A stretch of 64,000 nucleotides of DNA from Corynebacterium mucifaciens (GTDB lineage Bacteria > Actinomycetota > Actinomycetes > Mycobacteriales > Mycobacteriaceae): contig NZ_JAAXPF010000002.1 of the NCBI RefSeq assembly GCF_012396315.1, forward strand, positions 209,251 to 273,250, given 5' to 3'. Position 1 is the first letter of the stretch, and each line of letters begins with the position of its first letter. The notes beneath the pieces are model-generated. The model saw nothing but the letters and a program-made list of their open reading frames with translations. It ran no database searches and was not told where the DNA came from. The translations under genes and the position numbers were made by a program. Of the stretch, positions 41,854 to 50,805 are shown one piece after another.

Positions 41854-43080
41854 ATGCTGTCTACGAATGTGAAAGTCCCGTCGTCGAAGGGCTACATGAT
41901 GGCCGGCACCATCGACCGCCCGGACGGCCCCGCCCAGGCCTACGCAATCTTTGCCCATTGCTTTGCCGGATCCCGCCACACCCCCGGCGCATCGCGCATT
42001 TCGAAGCAGCTGACGCAGCACGGCATCGCCACCCTGCGATTCGACTTCCCGGGCCTGGGCCAGTCCGAGGGTGAATTCAAGGACACGTCGTTCTCCGAGA
42101 ACGTGGACGATATTGTCGCGGCCGCCCAGTGGTTGGAGGCCAATTACAAGGCCCCGCAGCTGCTCATGGGACACTCCCTCGGCGGTGCCGCGGCGCTTAA
42201 GGCCGCCACTCGGCCTGAGCTGAAGAAGATGGTCAAGGCCGTGGCCACCGTGGGCGCGCCGTTCGACCCGGCGCACTCCGTGTTGCACTACGCCAACGCT
42301 ATCGGAGAGGCGGACGCCAACGGCTCCGTTCCCGTGGTGCTCGGCGGGCGCGAGCTGATCATCTCCCGCGAATTTCTGGAGGACCTCGCGGACACCAACC
42401 CGGAGGAGTACCTGCCCAAGCTGCGCAAGCCGCTGCTGCTCGTGCACTCGCCTATCGACGTCACCGTCGGCATCGACAACGCCCAGAACATCTTCTCCCT
42501 CACCCGTTACCCGAAGTCGCTGATGGCTCTAGACAAGGCAGACCACCTGCTCACCCGTCAGGGCACCGCGCAGCGCGCCGCGGACATCATCGGTTCCTGG
42601 GCGGTGCAGTACATCCAGCCGCTATTTGTTCCCGAAAAGACCTCTGACACCAACGCGGTGTCCTACTCCGCGCGCGGCACCAAGTACGGCGACGTCGTGC
42701 GCACCTCCGACGTCGCGATTACCACCGACCGCTCCAAGAACACCGGTGGCAAAGGCCAGGGTGTCACGTCCACTGGCCTGTACATGTCCGCCCTCGCGGT
42801 CAGCTGCTCGCAAGCGGTGCGCGAGGCCGCGAAGCGCATGCCGCTTGACGACGTCCGCGTGGAAGTCACCCACAACGGCAACGGGACCTTCACCCGTCTG
42901 ATCACGCTCTACGGCGACCTGACAGATGCGCAGGTGGGGACTCTGCGCGCCGCCGGCGCCGCGTCCACCGTGGACGGCTACGTGGACAAGGGCGACATTG
43001 CCACGACGGTGGAGACCGCCTCGCTGGAGCGCCGCCGCCGGCAGAACGCGCTGCGCCGCGGGGAGCGTTTGGCCAAATGA
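41854..43080 (+). CDS. Fusion of alpha/beta hydrolase and OsmC-like domain
   Basis: A 408-residue two-domain protein. Residues 1-255 form an alpha/beta hydrolase with nucleophile motif GHSLGG and FAHCFAGS as oxyanion region; residues about 275-400 form an OsmC/Ohr-like domain (AVSCSQAVREAAKRM holds a Cys). OsmC proteins reduce organic peroxides using Cys pairs; only one conserved Cys is plain here. AGGAGG lies 11 bases before ATG 41854. Domain fusion is known in other bacteria; substrate unknown. Overlaps the next gene by four bases. Confidence 0.9.
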   Translation: MLSTNVKVPSSKGYMMAGTIDRPDGPAQAYAIFAHCFAGSRHTPGASRISKQLTQHGIATLRFDFPGLGQSEGEFKDTSFSENVDDIVAAAQWLEANYKAPQLLMGHSLGGAAALKAATRPELKKMVKAVATVGAPFDPAHSVLHYANAIGEADANGSVPVVLGGRELIISREFLEDLADTNPEEYLPKLRKPLLLVHSPIDVTVGIDNAQNIFSLTRYPKSLMALDKADHLLTRQGTAQRAADIIGSWAVQYIQPLFVPEKTSDTNAVSYSARGTKYGDVVRTSDVAITTDRSKNTGGKGQGVTSTGLYMSALAVSCSQAVREAAKRMPLDDVRVEVTHNGNGTFTRLITLYGDLTDAQVGTLRAAGAASTVDGYVDKGDIATTVETASLERRRRQNALRRGERLAK

Positions 43081-43481
43081 CGGATGCGCCGCATATCCCA
43101 CAGAGATTTGCTCGGGGTCTCTGCCCCTGCGGTCTGGGCATGCCGTACGACACCTGCTGCGGCCGCTTCATCAGCGGCGCCTCCTCCGCCCCTACCGCTG
43201 AGGCGCTGATGCGGTCGCGCTACAGCGCCTACGTGCTCGGCGACGGTGCCTACGTCGCGCGCACCTGGGCCGACGAGACTCGCCCCACCGACCTACAGGT
43301 CAACCCTGCTGGCGAGCCATTCACACGGTTGCAAGTGGTGTCTGTCTCGGGCGGCGGGCCATTCGACGCTGAGGGCACAGTGGAGTTCGCGGCCCACTAC
43401 CCCGGCGGCGTCATGCGCGAGCGCTCCCGGTTCGAGCGCCGCGCCGGTTCCTGGGTCTACGTCGACGGTAGCGTCCGGTGA
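43077..43481 (+). CDS. YchJ-family (UPF0225) SEC-C-motif protein
   Basis: A 134-residue protein with N-terminal CPCGLGMPYDTCCGRF, a SEC-C-like zinc motif, followed by PTAEALMRSRYSAYV and an NTF2-like domain. The function of the family is unknown. It overlaps the hydrolase/OsmC gene by four bases, so the two are translated together. Confidence 0.88.
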   Translation: MTDAPHIPQRFARGLCPCGLGMPYDTCCGRFISGASSAPTAEALMRSRYSAYVLGDGAYVARTWADETRPTDLQVNPAGEPFTRLQVVSVSGGGPFDAEGTVEFAAHYPGGVMRERSRFERRAGSWVYVDGSVR

Positions 43482-43491
43482 CCTGCCGGTT

Positions 43492-43519
43492 TTGGCAGCA
43501 TATGACAGTGCTGTAATAT
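43492..43519 (+). promoter_or_regulatory. Promoter of the tRNA-Pro gene
   Basis: TTGGCA, 16 bases, TAATAT, 44 bp before the tRNA. Confidence 0.6.
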
Positions 43520-43562
43520 CTCCGGAGTTACCGATGAGGCCCTGTGCCTAGCGGTAGCGGAT

Positions 43563-43639
43563 CGGGCTGTGGCGCAGTTTGGTAGCGCACCACACTGGGG
43601 GTGTGGGGGTCGCAGGTTCAAATCCTGTCAGTCCGACCA
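43563..43639 (+). tRNA. tRNA-Pro (anticodon GGG)
   Basis: A 77-nt cloverleaf with encoded CCA. Acceptor CGGGCTG/CAGTCCG (one G-U), D arm GCGC/GCGC, anticodon stem CCACA/TGTGG around CTGGGGG with anticodon GGG at its centre (reads CCC), T arm GCAGG/CCTGT with TTCAAAT. Confidence 0.95.
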
Positions 43640-43739
43640 CGTTTTAAGAGGGTTTCGGCTTTCTGGCTGGCATGTGCCGGTCGGAGGGCCGATTTCTTTT
43701 GCTTGGGGTGCATTGGGCCACGTGTCCAAATACGAAAAT

Positions 43740-43769
43740 GGCCCCAGGCGGGTGGTGTCGCCTGGGGCC
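43740..43769. terminator. Bidirectional terminator downstream of tRNA-Pro
   Basis: An 11-bp perfect stem (GGCCCCAGGCG with its complement), eight-base loop. Weak T content. Confidence 0.8.
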
Positions 43770-43790
43770 AAGAAATCCCGCTCTTGCGGG
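43770..43790 (-). terminator. Terminator of the zinc dehydrogenase gene
   Basis: Minus strand: CCCGC, AAGA, GCGGG, ATTTCTT. It lies 35 bp after the stop codon. Confidence 0.65.
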
Positions 43791-43825
43791 GTTGGGGAAA
43801 CGCCGCGGCGCTCCGCGCTCTGCCG

Positions 43826-45001
43826 TTACGGCTTGAGGACAACCTTGATGCAGCCGTCCTGCTTCTTCTGGAACTTCTCGTACATTTCCGGGCCGTCAGC
43901 GAGCGGCGCGGTGTGGGTCTTCAGATCCAGCACGCCGAGCGGATCCGACGGATCGTCGACCAGCGGAAGGAGGTCATCAGTCCAGTGCTGCACGTTGCAC
44001 TGGCCCATCCGCATCTGCACCTGCTTGTCAAAGAGCGTCAGCATCGGCATGGGGTCCTTCATGCCGCCGTAGACGCCGCTGAGGGAGATCGTCCCGCCGC
44101 GTCGAACGGCATCAATCGCGGTGTAAAGCGCGCTGAGACGGTCCACACCGGCCGTTTCCATGGCAGTGCGGGCGATCGAAGGCGGCAGCATGCCAACGGC
44201 AGCCTGCGCGGTGCCGGCGACAGGAGAGCCGTGGGCTTCCATGCCGACCGCGTCGACGACGGAATCGGGACCGCGGCCGTCGGTACGCTCACGCAGCTCC
44301 TCAACAACCCCTTCGCCGCCCTCGAGGACCTCGATGCCGTGGCGGGCTGCCATGGCGCGCCGCTCCGCGACGGGGTCAACGCCGACGACGCGGTAGCCCA
44401 GGTGGGCTCCGATACGGGCGGACATTTGCCCAATCGGGCCGAGCCCGAGCACCGCGAGGGTGCCACCCTCAGGGACGTTGGCGTACTTAACGGCCTGCCA
44501 GGCGGTGGGCAGGACATCGGAGAGGAACAGGAAGCGCTCGTCCTCGCCGACGCTGGGAACCTTCACGGGGCCGTAATCGGCGTGAGGGACGCGCAGGTAC
44601 TCGGCCTGGCCTCCGGGCAGCGAGCCGTAAAGGCGCGAGTAGCCGAACAGGGTGGCTCCGCTGTTGTACTCACGAACCTGCGTGGTCTCACACTGAGACT
44701 GCAGGCCCTGTTCGCACATGTAGCAGTGCCCGCAGGCGACGGTGAAGGGGATGACGACGCGGTCGCCGGGCTTGAGGTTGGTGACAGCGGAGCCCACCTC
44801 CTCGACGATGCCCATCGGCTCGTGCCCGATAACGTCGCCCTTGTCCATGAATGGCACGAGGACCTCGTAAAGGTGGAGGTCGGAACCGCAGATAGCGGAG
44901 GAAGTGACGCGGATAATGGCGTCGGTCGGTTCGATGATCTTCGGGTCGGGGACTTCCTCGACTGTCACGGTGCGTTTCGCTTGCCAGGTCAGGGCTTTCA
45001 T
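43826..45001 (-). CDS. Zinc-dependent alcohol dehydrogenase, formaldehyde-dehydrogenase-like
   Basis: A 391-residue medium-chain dehydrogenase. Catalytic zinc ligands Cys38 (AICGSD) and His60-Glu61 (GHEPMG); structural zinc Cys90, Cys93, Cys96 and Cys104. NAD motif AVLGLGPIGQMSA. The length and blocks such as GVYGGMKDPMPM match the glutathione-independent group of formaldehyde/alcohol dehydrogenases. ATG 45001 has GAAAGG eight bases upstream; an in-frame TTG at 45016 lies in that site. Monocistronic. Confidence 0.9.
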   Translation of the reverse strand: MKALTWQAKRTVTVEEVPDPKIIEPTDAIIRVTSSAICGSDLHLYEVLVPFMDKGDVIGHEPMGIVEEVGSAVTNLKPGDRVVIPFTVACGHCYMCEQGLQSQCETTQVREYNSGATLFGYSRLYGSLPGGQAEYLRVPHADYGPVKVPSVGEDERFLFLSDVLPTAWQAVKYANVPEGGTLAVLGLGPIGQMSARIGAHLGYRVVGVDPVAERRAMAARHGIEVLEGGEGVVEELRERTDGRGPDSVVDAVGMEAHGSPVAGTAQAAVGMLPPSIARTAMETAGVDRLSALYTAIDAVRRGGTISLSGVYGGMKDPMPMLTLFDKQVQMRMGQCNVQHWTDDLLPLVDDPSDPLGVLDLKTHTAPLADGPEMYEKFQKKQDGCIKVVLKP

Positions 45002-45129
45002 TGGAAAACCTTTCAAAGGTAGGGTGTGGCCGAGAGTAATCCCGACTGGGTAGGGCGCGCCATGTTGTGGTGTGCCGTGTAGCCGACGTTACATAAAACA
45101 GCGGCAATGCGTCGGGCCGTCCCCGGTGC

Positions 45130-45666
45130 CTACCGCGCCTCAGCCCGATCCACCGGCACCAACCCGCTGGCGGCGCGCCTGCCAAGCTCCACGTAGTAGG
45201 CCGCGTGCTGCAGGCGCGCCTCGTACGTCTCGGGCTCCAGCGTGCGTTTCACGTGTGCGGGCACTCCTGCTGCCAGCGAAAACGCGGGTATCTCCTGGCC
45301 TTCCAGCACTACTGCCCCGCCGCCGACAATGCTGCCGGTGCCGATGCGAGATTTCGACAGCACCGTCGCGTTCATCCCGATCAAACATCCCGGTTCAATG
45401 TGGCAGCCGTGCACCATGGCCAAGTGGCCGACGGTGACGTCGTCTTCAAGCACAGTGCGGCCGTCAGTGTCGACGTGGATGACGGTGCCGTCTTGAACGT
45501 TGGCGCGGTCGCCGATGCGGATGGCGCCGATATCACCGCGGATCACTGCTCCGGGCCAGATATTCGCGTCCTCGCCGATCGTCACATCCCCGATGATGGT
45601 GGCGTCGTCCGAGATGAACGCGGAGGGGTGGATCTTCGGTGTGCGCCCTTCAAAGCTGTAGATCAT
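45130..45666 (-). CDS. Gamma-class carbonic anhydrase-like hexapeptide protein
   Basis: A 178-residue left-handed beta-helix built of hexapeptide repeats from about 10 to 130 (for example AFISDDATIIGDVTIGEDAN). Zinc-ligand histidines appear in VIHVDTDG, TVGHLAMVHGCHI. Such proteins hydrate CO2 or are inactive scaffolds. A C-terminal helix (PETYEARLQHAAYYVELGRR) closes the trimer. ATG 45666 with a possible -10 (CACAAT) six bases upstream. Convergent/adjacent: the lipid-kinase gene lies 48 bp upstream on the same strand. Confidence 0.88.
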   Translation of the reverse strand: MIYSFEGRTPKIHPSAFISDDATIIGDVTIGEDANIWPGAVIRGDIGAIRIGDRANVQDGTVIHVDTDGRTVLEDDVTVGHLAMVHGCHIEPGCLIGMNATVLSKSRIGTGSIVGGGAVVLEGQEIPAFSLAAGVPAHVKRTLEPETYEARLQHAAYYVELGRRAASGLVPVDRAEAR

Positions 45667-45714
45667 GCAGCCATTGTGCGCGTTCTCCCCGTCCCCCGCC
45701 GCGGACGCGCGGGC

Positions 45715-46677
45715 CTAACACACCACTCGGAGAGCACCCGGATCGACTTCGAAGCGCACGGCGGTGACCGCGCCAGCGGCGTCGCCGTCGAGTTCCAGCT
45801 CTTCCGGCTCTGCGAACTCGAGAGCCAGGGACCTACCGTCGATGTACTGCATGGTCCGTGGCGACGGCGCCGCTCCGTCCGCGACGTCGCCTGAAGCGAG
45901 TGCGCGCACACCACCTCTGACGGTGTCCAGCGCGAGTTTCCCACCAATGCCGGCCCAGTCTGCTGCATCTTGCGCGCGGAGGATTACGGCGTTGAGTAGG
46001 CCGTCGTCGGGAAGCGCATCCGGCAGGAGCGGGATGTGGCCGACCAACTCGCTGAAATTCCCGGCGATGCAGGTGTGCAGGTCGGTGGTGACCGGAGGGG
46101 CGTCGTCTAGCGTGATGCTCACGCGCACGCTGTTGCCGCCGCCCAGCGACTGGAATACGGCGGGAACGTACGCAAGCGGGCCCACCGCCGCCTTGAGGCT
46201 TTCTCGGGTGCGGTGGATCATGCCGGCGTCCACACCCACGCCGGCCATGACCGCGAAACCGGACTGCTCCGTGCGACCGTCCGGGTAGGTAAGCTCCGCG
46301 CGGCAGAGATCGATCACGCGTCCTTGCCCGCTAAACGCGCGACGCACGGCAGGTTCAAGCGCCAGCGGAATGCCGAGGTTACGCACCAGCATGTTGCCGG
46401 TGCCCGCAGGCACAATCGCCATTGGCACATGCGACCCGGACACCGCGAGCGCCACCATGCGTACCGTGCCGTCGCCGCCGGCTGCGACGATCAGATCGGC
46501 GCCGTCTTCCAGCGCGCGCGAGGCTTGCGCGTAACCGGGGTCCTCCGCAGAGGTCGCAGACCAGGTGACTTTCGCGCCGGGCCGCACGTAGCGGTCGACG
46601 GCACGACGCAGGCGGCCGAGGTCGACCTTTACCGGGTTATACACCACCGTGATCTGCTTGGAACGGGCGACTCTCAC
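45715..46677 (-). CDS. Diacylglycerol kinase-family lipid kinase
   Basis: A 320-residue kinase; nucleotide motif VAAGGDGTVRMVA near residue 60 and the N-terminal TVVYNPVK. The catalytic fold has two domains, with the C-terminal beta-sandwich from about 140. Phosphorylates a lipid (diacylglycerol, sphingoid or ceramide type); substrate not readable. Start GTG 46677, six bases after TACCAT, likely leaderless. Confidence 0.88.
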   Translation of the reverse strand: MRVARSKQITVVYNPVKVDLGRLRRAVDRYVRPGAKVTWSATSAEDPGYAQASRALEDGADLIVAAGGDGTVRMVALAVSGSHVPMAIVPAGTGNMLVRNLGIPLALEPAVRRAFSGQGRVIDLCRAELTYPDGRTEQSGFAVMAGVGVDAGMIHRTRESLKAAVGPLAYVPAVFQSLGGGNSVRVSITLDDAPPVTTDLHTCIAGNFSELVGHIPLLPDALPDDGLLNAVILRAQDAADWAGIGGKLALDTVRGGVRALASGDVADGAAPSPRTMQYIDGRSLALEFAEPEELELDGDAAGAVTAVRFEVDPGALRVVC

Positions 46678-46711
46678 CAGCTCATGGTAACTGCAGGCAA
46701 GGCGTGGGGCG

Positions 46712-47650
46712 TTACGAGATTCCTACGCCGAAGAAGTCCAACAGCGTTCGGGTGGCAAACCCGTCAGAGACGAGCCCTGACGTATCGGCGGTGCCTCCGG
46801 GCCAGACGTGCGGGCCGCCTTCGATGCGGTAGTGCGCCAGTGCTGCGTCGCAGTCGTCCCACCTAGCTTCAACGACCGAGTCCGAGAGCCTGACTTCTTC
46901 CTCCCGCGCGCAATGGTTGCGCGTAGCCGCCTCCTCCAACATGGCGTGGGTTGAGTCGTACACCGTCTCGTGCCGCTCTCCCCCGTCGTAGGAGATCACC
47001 GGGTCAGCCGTGCCGTGGAAGTCAATGTGTTTCATGGGGATCTGCGAGCAGCCCTCAGAAACACGCTGGTAAAACGCCCCGGACACGGTGGCCACCCCGG
47101 TGAACTCCTGCGGGCGCTGGCACCCCACAAACGCCGCGAACCCGCCGCCGTTGGAGAATCCGGCAGCGAATACGCGCGCCGTGTCGATGGAGAACTCGCC
47201 CTCCAGCTGCGCGACCACATCGTCCACAAAGGCTAGGTCTTGTTCCCCTGTCGAGGTTGCATACGGCGCGGGCACCCAGGCGTTGTCCACCCCGTCCAGG
47301 AAGGCGACCACGGCATCGGCCTTCTCCAGCTGCGAGTGCTGCCGTAACTGCCGCGCATCCTCCTTGTAGCCGTGGAACGCCAGGATGAGCGGCAGCCGCT
47401 CACGTTGGTGAGCCCCCTTGGGAACGGACACGAGGAACTCGCGCTTCATGCCGGCAGAGGTGATCTGGCGTTGTTCCACCACAGGATCCGCCCATGGCTC
47501 AACCTCGCGGACGCTGTCCACCGCTCGTTCCGGCATCGTAGTGATCGATGGACGCAGTGCGGAGCCCCCTTCAGCGCACCCGCCTGCGACGAGGCCAATC
47601 GCAGCAAGCCCAGCAGCTGTAGCTGTGCGAATGAGGGGACGCGAAAACAC
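46712..47650 (-). CDS. Lipoprotein esterase, PHB-depolymerase/feruloyl-esterase type
   Basis: A 312-residue lipoprotein. Lipobox LVAGG-Cys25 after a hydrophobic segment, then an alpha/beta hydrolase (Ser in GFSNGGGFA, His near GGPHVWPG). Mycobacterial LpqC has this layout. The family acts on polymeric or feruloylated esters. Its ATG lies 20 bp from the divergent methyltransferase start, and a 12-bp palindrome lies between. Confidence 0.88.
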   Translation of the reverse strand: MFSRPLIRTATAAGLAAIGLVAGGCAEGGSALRPSITTMPERAVDSVREVEPWADPVVEQRQITSAGMKREFLVSVPKGAHQRERLPLILAFHGYKEDARQLRQHSQLEKADAVVAFLDGVDNAWVPAPYATSTGEQDLAFVDDVVAQLEGEFSIDTARVFAAGFSNGGGFAAFVGCQRPQEFTGVATVSGAFYQRVSEGCSQIPMKHIDFHGTADPVISYDGGERHETVYDSTHAMLEEAATRNHCAREEEVRLSDSVVEARWDDCDAALAHYRIEGGPHVWPGGTADTSGLVSDGFATRTLLDFFGVGIS

Positions 47651-47656
47651 GGAAGG

Positions 47657-47668
47657 TAGATTAATCTA
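47657..47668. promoter_or_regulatory. Palindrome between two divergent starts
   Basis: TAGATTAATCTA, fully symmetric. On the plus strand TAGATT is eight bases before GTG 47671 and can be a -10; the same string on the minus strand is six bases before ATG 47650. A single site may direct both leaderless transcripts. Confidence 0.5.
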
Positions 47669-47670
47669 TC

Positions 47671-48450
47671 GTGCACGCGAGCGGAACACAGCCGGGTCCG
47701 AGCCGGAAAGCTGAACCAACGTTCAAAGACCCCTCGCATCGAAGCGGTGCAGCGCAAGCGTTCACCCGCGACGCCGCCCGCTACGACGCAGCGCGTCCGA
47801 CGTACCCCGCAGCCCTCGCCGAGTTAGTCGGCGACGGCACCGTCTGCGACGTCGGTGCTGGAACGGGCAAATTCACGCAGTTGCTTATCGACGGCTCACG
47901 CGACGTCTACGCCTGCGACCCCAGCGCCGACATGGTCCGGGTCTTCCGTTCCGTGTTGCCCTCCGTGCCTGTGTGGCGGGCAACCGCCGAGGCCACGGGT
48001 CTCGCCGACGATGCTGTCGACGCGGTCACGTGCGCACAATCTTGGCACTGGGTAGACAGCGCCGCCGCCAGCGCCGAAGCACATCGGGTAATCCGCTCAG
48101 ACGGCCGCCTCGTACTGTGCTGGAATACCCTCGCTGTGCACCACCCCTGGGTGCTTCGTCTCAGCCGCATCATGCACTCTGGCGACGTGCAGCGCGAAGG
48201 TTTCTACCCCACAGTGGACAGTCCTTGGCGCCTTGAGAAGGAGCTACGCCACGAGTGGCTCCACCCCACCGCCGTGGAAGATTGCTTCGGCCTCATGGCC
48301 ACGCGCTCGTACTGGCTCAAAGCTAACGCCCGAACCCGAGCGAAAATGGAAGCAAATTTATCCTGGTACCTCTACGACCGCCTCGGCTTCGACCACGGCG
48401 ACACCGTCCCGCTGCCGTACCGCACTGACGCGTTTGTTTACTCGCGCTAA
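47671..48450 (+). CDS. Class I SAM-dependent methyltransferase
   Basis: A 259-residue methyltransferase (type 11). SAM motif I VCDVGAGTGKF, then VYACDPSADM and the AQSWHWVD block; the last 90 residues form a lid. Close to the group near ubiquinone/menaquinone methyltransferases but the substrate is not readable. GTG 47671 is inferred leaderless. It shares a palindromic promoter with the lipoprotein. Confidence 0.88.
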   Translation: MHASGTQPGPSRKAEPTFKDPSHRSGAAQAFTRDAARYDAARPTYPAALAELVGDGTVCDVGAGTGKFTQLLIDGSRDVYACDPSADMVRVFRSVLPSVPVWRATAEATGLADDAVDAVTCAQSWHWVDSAAASAEAHRVIRSDGRLVLCWNTLAVHHPWVLRLSRIMHSGDVQREGFYPTVDSPWRLEKELRHEWLHPTAVEDCFGLMATRSYWLKANARTRAKMEANLSWYLYDRLGFDHGDTVPLPYRTDAFVYSR

Positions 48451-48475
48451 GTCGGCACGGCGCTGCCGCGTGGCC

Positions 48476-50107
48476 TCAGCCCCGCTTGCCTCGCCGCTCA
48501 CGCACACGCACGGCGATGCGGACGGGCGTGCCGTGGTAGCCGAATTGCTCCCGGAACTTGCGCTCCAAGTACCGGCGGTAACCCGCGTCCAAGAACCCGG
48601 TGGTGAACAGCACAATTGTGGGCGGGCGCGTGCTGGCCATGGTGGCGAACAGTAGCTTGGGCAGGCGGTTGTTCTTCATCGGCGGCGGGTTCGCGGCGAT
48701 GGCCTCGCGCAGCCAGTTGTTCAGCTGGCCGGTAGAGATGCGCTTGTCCCAGTTCTCCAGGGCTTCCTTCATCGCCGGCTCCAAGCGGTGCAGACCGCGG
48801 CCGGTGTCGGCGGAGATGTTGAGCTTGGTCACCCACTTCAACTGGCCCATGGTTTCGTCGAATTCGCGGTCGAAGTCGTAGCGGCGGTCCTCGTCCATGA
48901 GGTCCCACTTGTTAAAGCAGATGACCATGGCTTTACCCGCCTCCAGCACCATGGAGATCACCCGCTGATCCTGCTCGGAGATCTCCTCGGAGGCGTCGAT
49001 GAGCACCACGCACACCTCGGCGGCCTCGATCGTTCCACGGGTACGCAGTGACGCGTAGTACTCGTGGCCCTGGGCGTTTTTCACCTTCTTGCGCAGGCCG
49101 GCGGTGTCGATAAAGGTCCAGAGGTTCTCATCCAGCTGGACCAGCTCGTCCACCGGGTCCACGGTCGTGCCCGCAACGTTGTCCACGACGGAGCGGTCGG
49201 ACCTGGTCAGCTTGTTCAGCAAACTGGACTTCCCCACGTTCGGCCGGCCCACAAGTGCGACGCGGCGCGGACCGCCGGTAACGGATTCCTTCACACGCGG
49301 CTCGTCCGGGAACAGGCGCAGAATCTCATCCAGCACGTCTGCACCGCCGCGGCCGTGCAGGGCGGAAACCGGCCAGGGATCGCCCAGGCCGAGCGAGTAG
49401 AACTCGGCCACGTCGCCCCACTGGCTTTCGGATTCGAACTTGTTCGCCACCAAGATCACCGGGACTTCGGACCGCTGCAGATTGCGGGCCATGACGGCGT
49501 CTGTCTCGGTGACACTCGTTTTCGCGTCGACCACCATCACAATGACGTCGGACGTTGCCATCGCGGCCTCGGCCTGGCGGGCGATGGCCGCGTGGATACC
49601 CTTCGCATCCGGATCCCAACCGCCGGTGTCCTGCACCCAGAAGCGGCGGCCGCCCCAGTCGGTGATGTAGCTGACACGGTCGCGGGTAACGCCCGGGTGG
49701 TCCTCCACAACAGCTTCGCGGCGGCCAATAAACCGGTTGACCAACGACGACTTACCCACGTTGGGGCGACCCACGATAGAGACGGTGGGCAGCGCTTCAG
49801 TCACCACGTCGGGCTGCGCGACGCCGTACTCGGCCTCAAGCGCCGCCCATTCCTCTTCGGTCAGCTCGTCATCGCTGCTGAAGTCCTCGCCGTAATCCGC
49901 CTCACCGAACTCTGACGCATCAAAATCAGCGTCCTCGAAGTCTTGGAGGTCTTCTTCGGCGTCGAAGTCGGAGTTCTCGTAGTATTCCGCGCTGTCCGCG
50001 CCCACGACGTATGCGTCGGAATCGGTGTAGCCAGAGTCGTCGATGCCGGGTTGCATGAACTCGGTCTCCGGCTCCAGGTTGCCGCCGTTATTCGTCTGCT
50101 CGCTCAT
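48476..50107 (-). CDS. der: Ribosome-assembly GTPase Der (EngA)
   Basis: A 543-residue protein with two tandem GTPase domains ([13 protein letters not shown] near 110 and [13 protein letters not shown] near 285; DTAG in both; NKFESE and NKWD) and the C-terminal KH-like domain. Der helps 50S subunit assembly. The first about 95 residues are extra: Asp/Glu/Tyr-rich, disordered, common in actinobacterial Der. It overlaps cmk by four bases. Confidence 0.95.
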   Translation of the reverse strand: MSEQTNNGGNLEPETEFMQPGIDDSGYTDSDAYVVGADSAEYYENSDFDAEEDLQDFEDADFDASEFGEADYGEDFSSDDELTEEEWAALEAEYGVAQPDVVTEALPTVSIVGRPNVGKSSLVNRFIGRREAVVEDHPGVTRDRVSYITDWGGRRFWVQDTGGWDPDAKGIHAAIARQAEAAMATSDVIVMVVDAKTSVTETDAVMARNLQRSEVPVILVANKFESESQWGDVAEFYSLGLGDPWPVSALHGRGGADVLDEILRLFPDEPRVKESVTGGPRRVALVGRPNVGKSSLLNKLTRSDRSVVDNVAGTTVDPVDELVQLDENLWTFIDTAGLRKKVKNAQGHEYYASLRTRGTIEAAEVCVVLIDASEEISEQDQRVISMVLEAGKAMVICFNKWDLMDEDRRYDFDREFDETMGQLKWVTKLNISADTGRGLHRLEPAMKEALENWDKRISTGQLNNWLREAIAANPPPMKNNRLPKLLFATMASTRPPTIVLFTTGFLDAGYRRYLERKFREQFGYHGTPVRIAVRVRERRGKRG

Positions 50108-50805
50108 CGCGCGCTCCTTTCCACGACCTCGGTGAGTGCCTTAAGCACCTCATCGGGGGTCAGCTCCGAGGTGTCCACCAACACCGCGTCCTCCGCCGGC
50201 CGCAGGGGGCTTGCCGCGCGGGAAGAGTCGGCGTCGTCGCGGCGCTGAACATCCGCCAATACTGCGTCAAAGTCTGCCTCGCGCCCGGCCGCGATGTCTT
50301 GGTTGTAGCGGCGCTGGGCGCGCACCTCGGCGCTTGCCGTCATGAAAATCTTCGACGGCGCATCAGGAAGGACAACTGTGCCGATGTCGCGGCCCTCCAC
50401 AATTGCCCTCCCGGCTTCACGTGCGAGCTTGCGCTGCAGTTCAACCAGGTTCACCCGGACCTCCGGGATAGCGGAGACGGCCGAGACGTGGCGGGTCACT
50501 TCCGGCCCCCGGATCTCGTCTTTAACATCCTCGCCGCCAAGGAGCACCTGGGTGGAGTCGGGATCATCCGAGACTGCCAAGGGCAAGTCAGCCGTAGCCT
50601 CGATCGCACTGGCGGTGTCCGCCGGGTCAACACCAGCGCGCAGCACCGCCAAGGTAGCGACGCGGTACATCGCGCCGGTGTCCACATACTTCGCACCCAT
50701 GTGCTTCGCCAACGCGCGGCACATAGTCGACTTACCAGTGCCCGACGGCCCGTCAACTGCGACGATGAGCCCGCCGCCGGGCATGTTCGCAACCGGATCG
50801 GCCAT
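50104..50805 (-). CDS. cmk: Cytidylate kinase
   Basis: A 233-residue CMP/dCMP kinase: P-loop [13 protein letters not shown]-binding region [10 protein letters not shown], Arg residues in [11 protein letters not shown]. Standard length. It overlaps der by four bases and rluB by one base, so the three are translated as a unit. Confidence 0.95.
   Translation of the reverse strand: MADPVANMPGGGLIVAVDGPSGTGKSTMCRALAKHMGAKYVDTGAMYRVATLAVLRAGVDPADTASAIEATADLPLAVSDDPDSTQVLLGGEDVKDEIRGPEVTRHVSAVSAIPEVRVNLVELQRKLAREAGRAIVEGRDIGTVVLPDAPSKIFMTASAEVRAQRRYNQDIAAGREADFDAVLADVQRRDDADSSRAASPLRPAEDAVLVDTSELTPDEVLKALTEVVERSAR

Noticed and set aside
43563..43639. tRNA pseudogene or attachment site for an island
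   Set aside because: The cloverleaf is complete with CCA, has a promoter, and no integrase or repeated tRNA 3' end is seen nearby.
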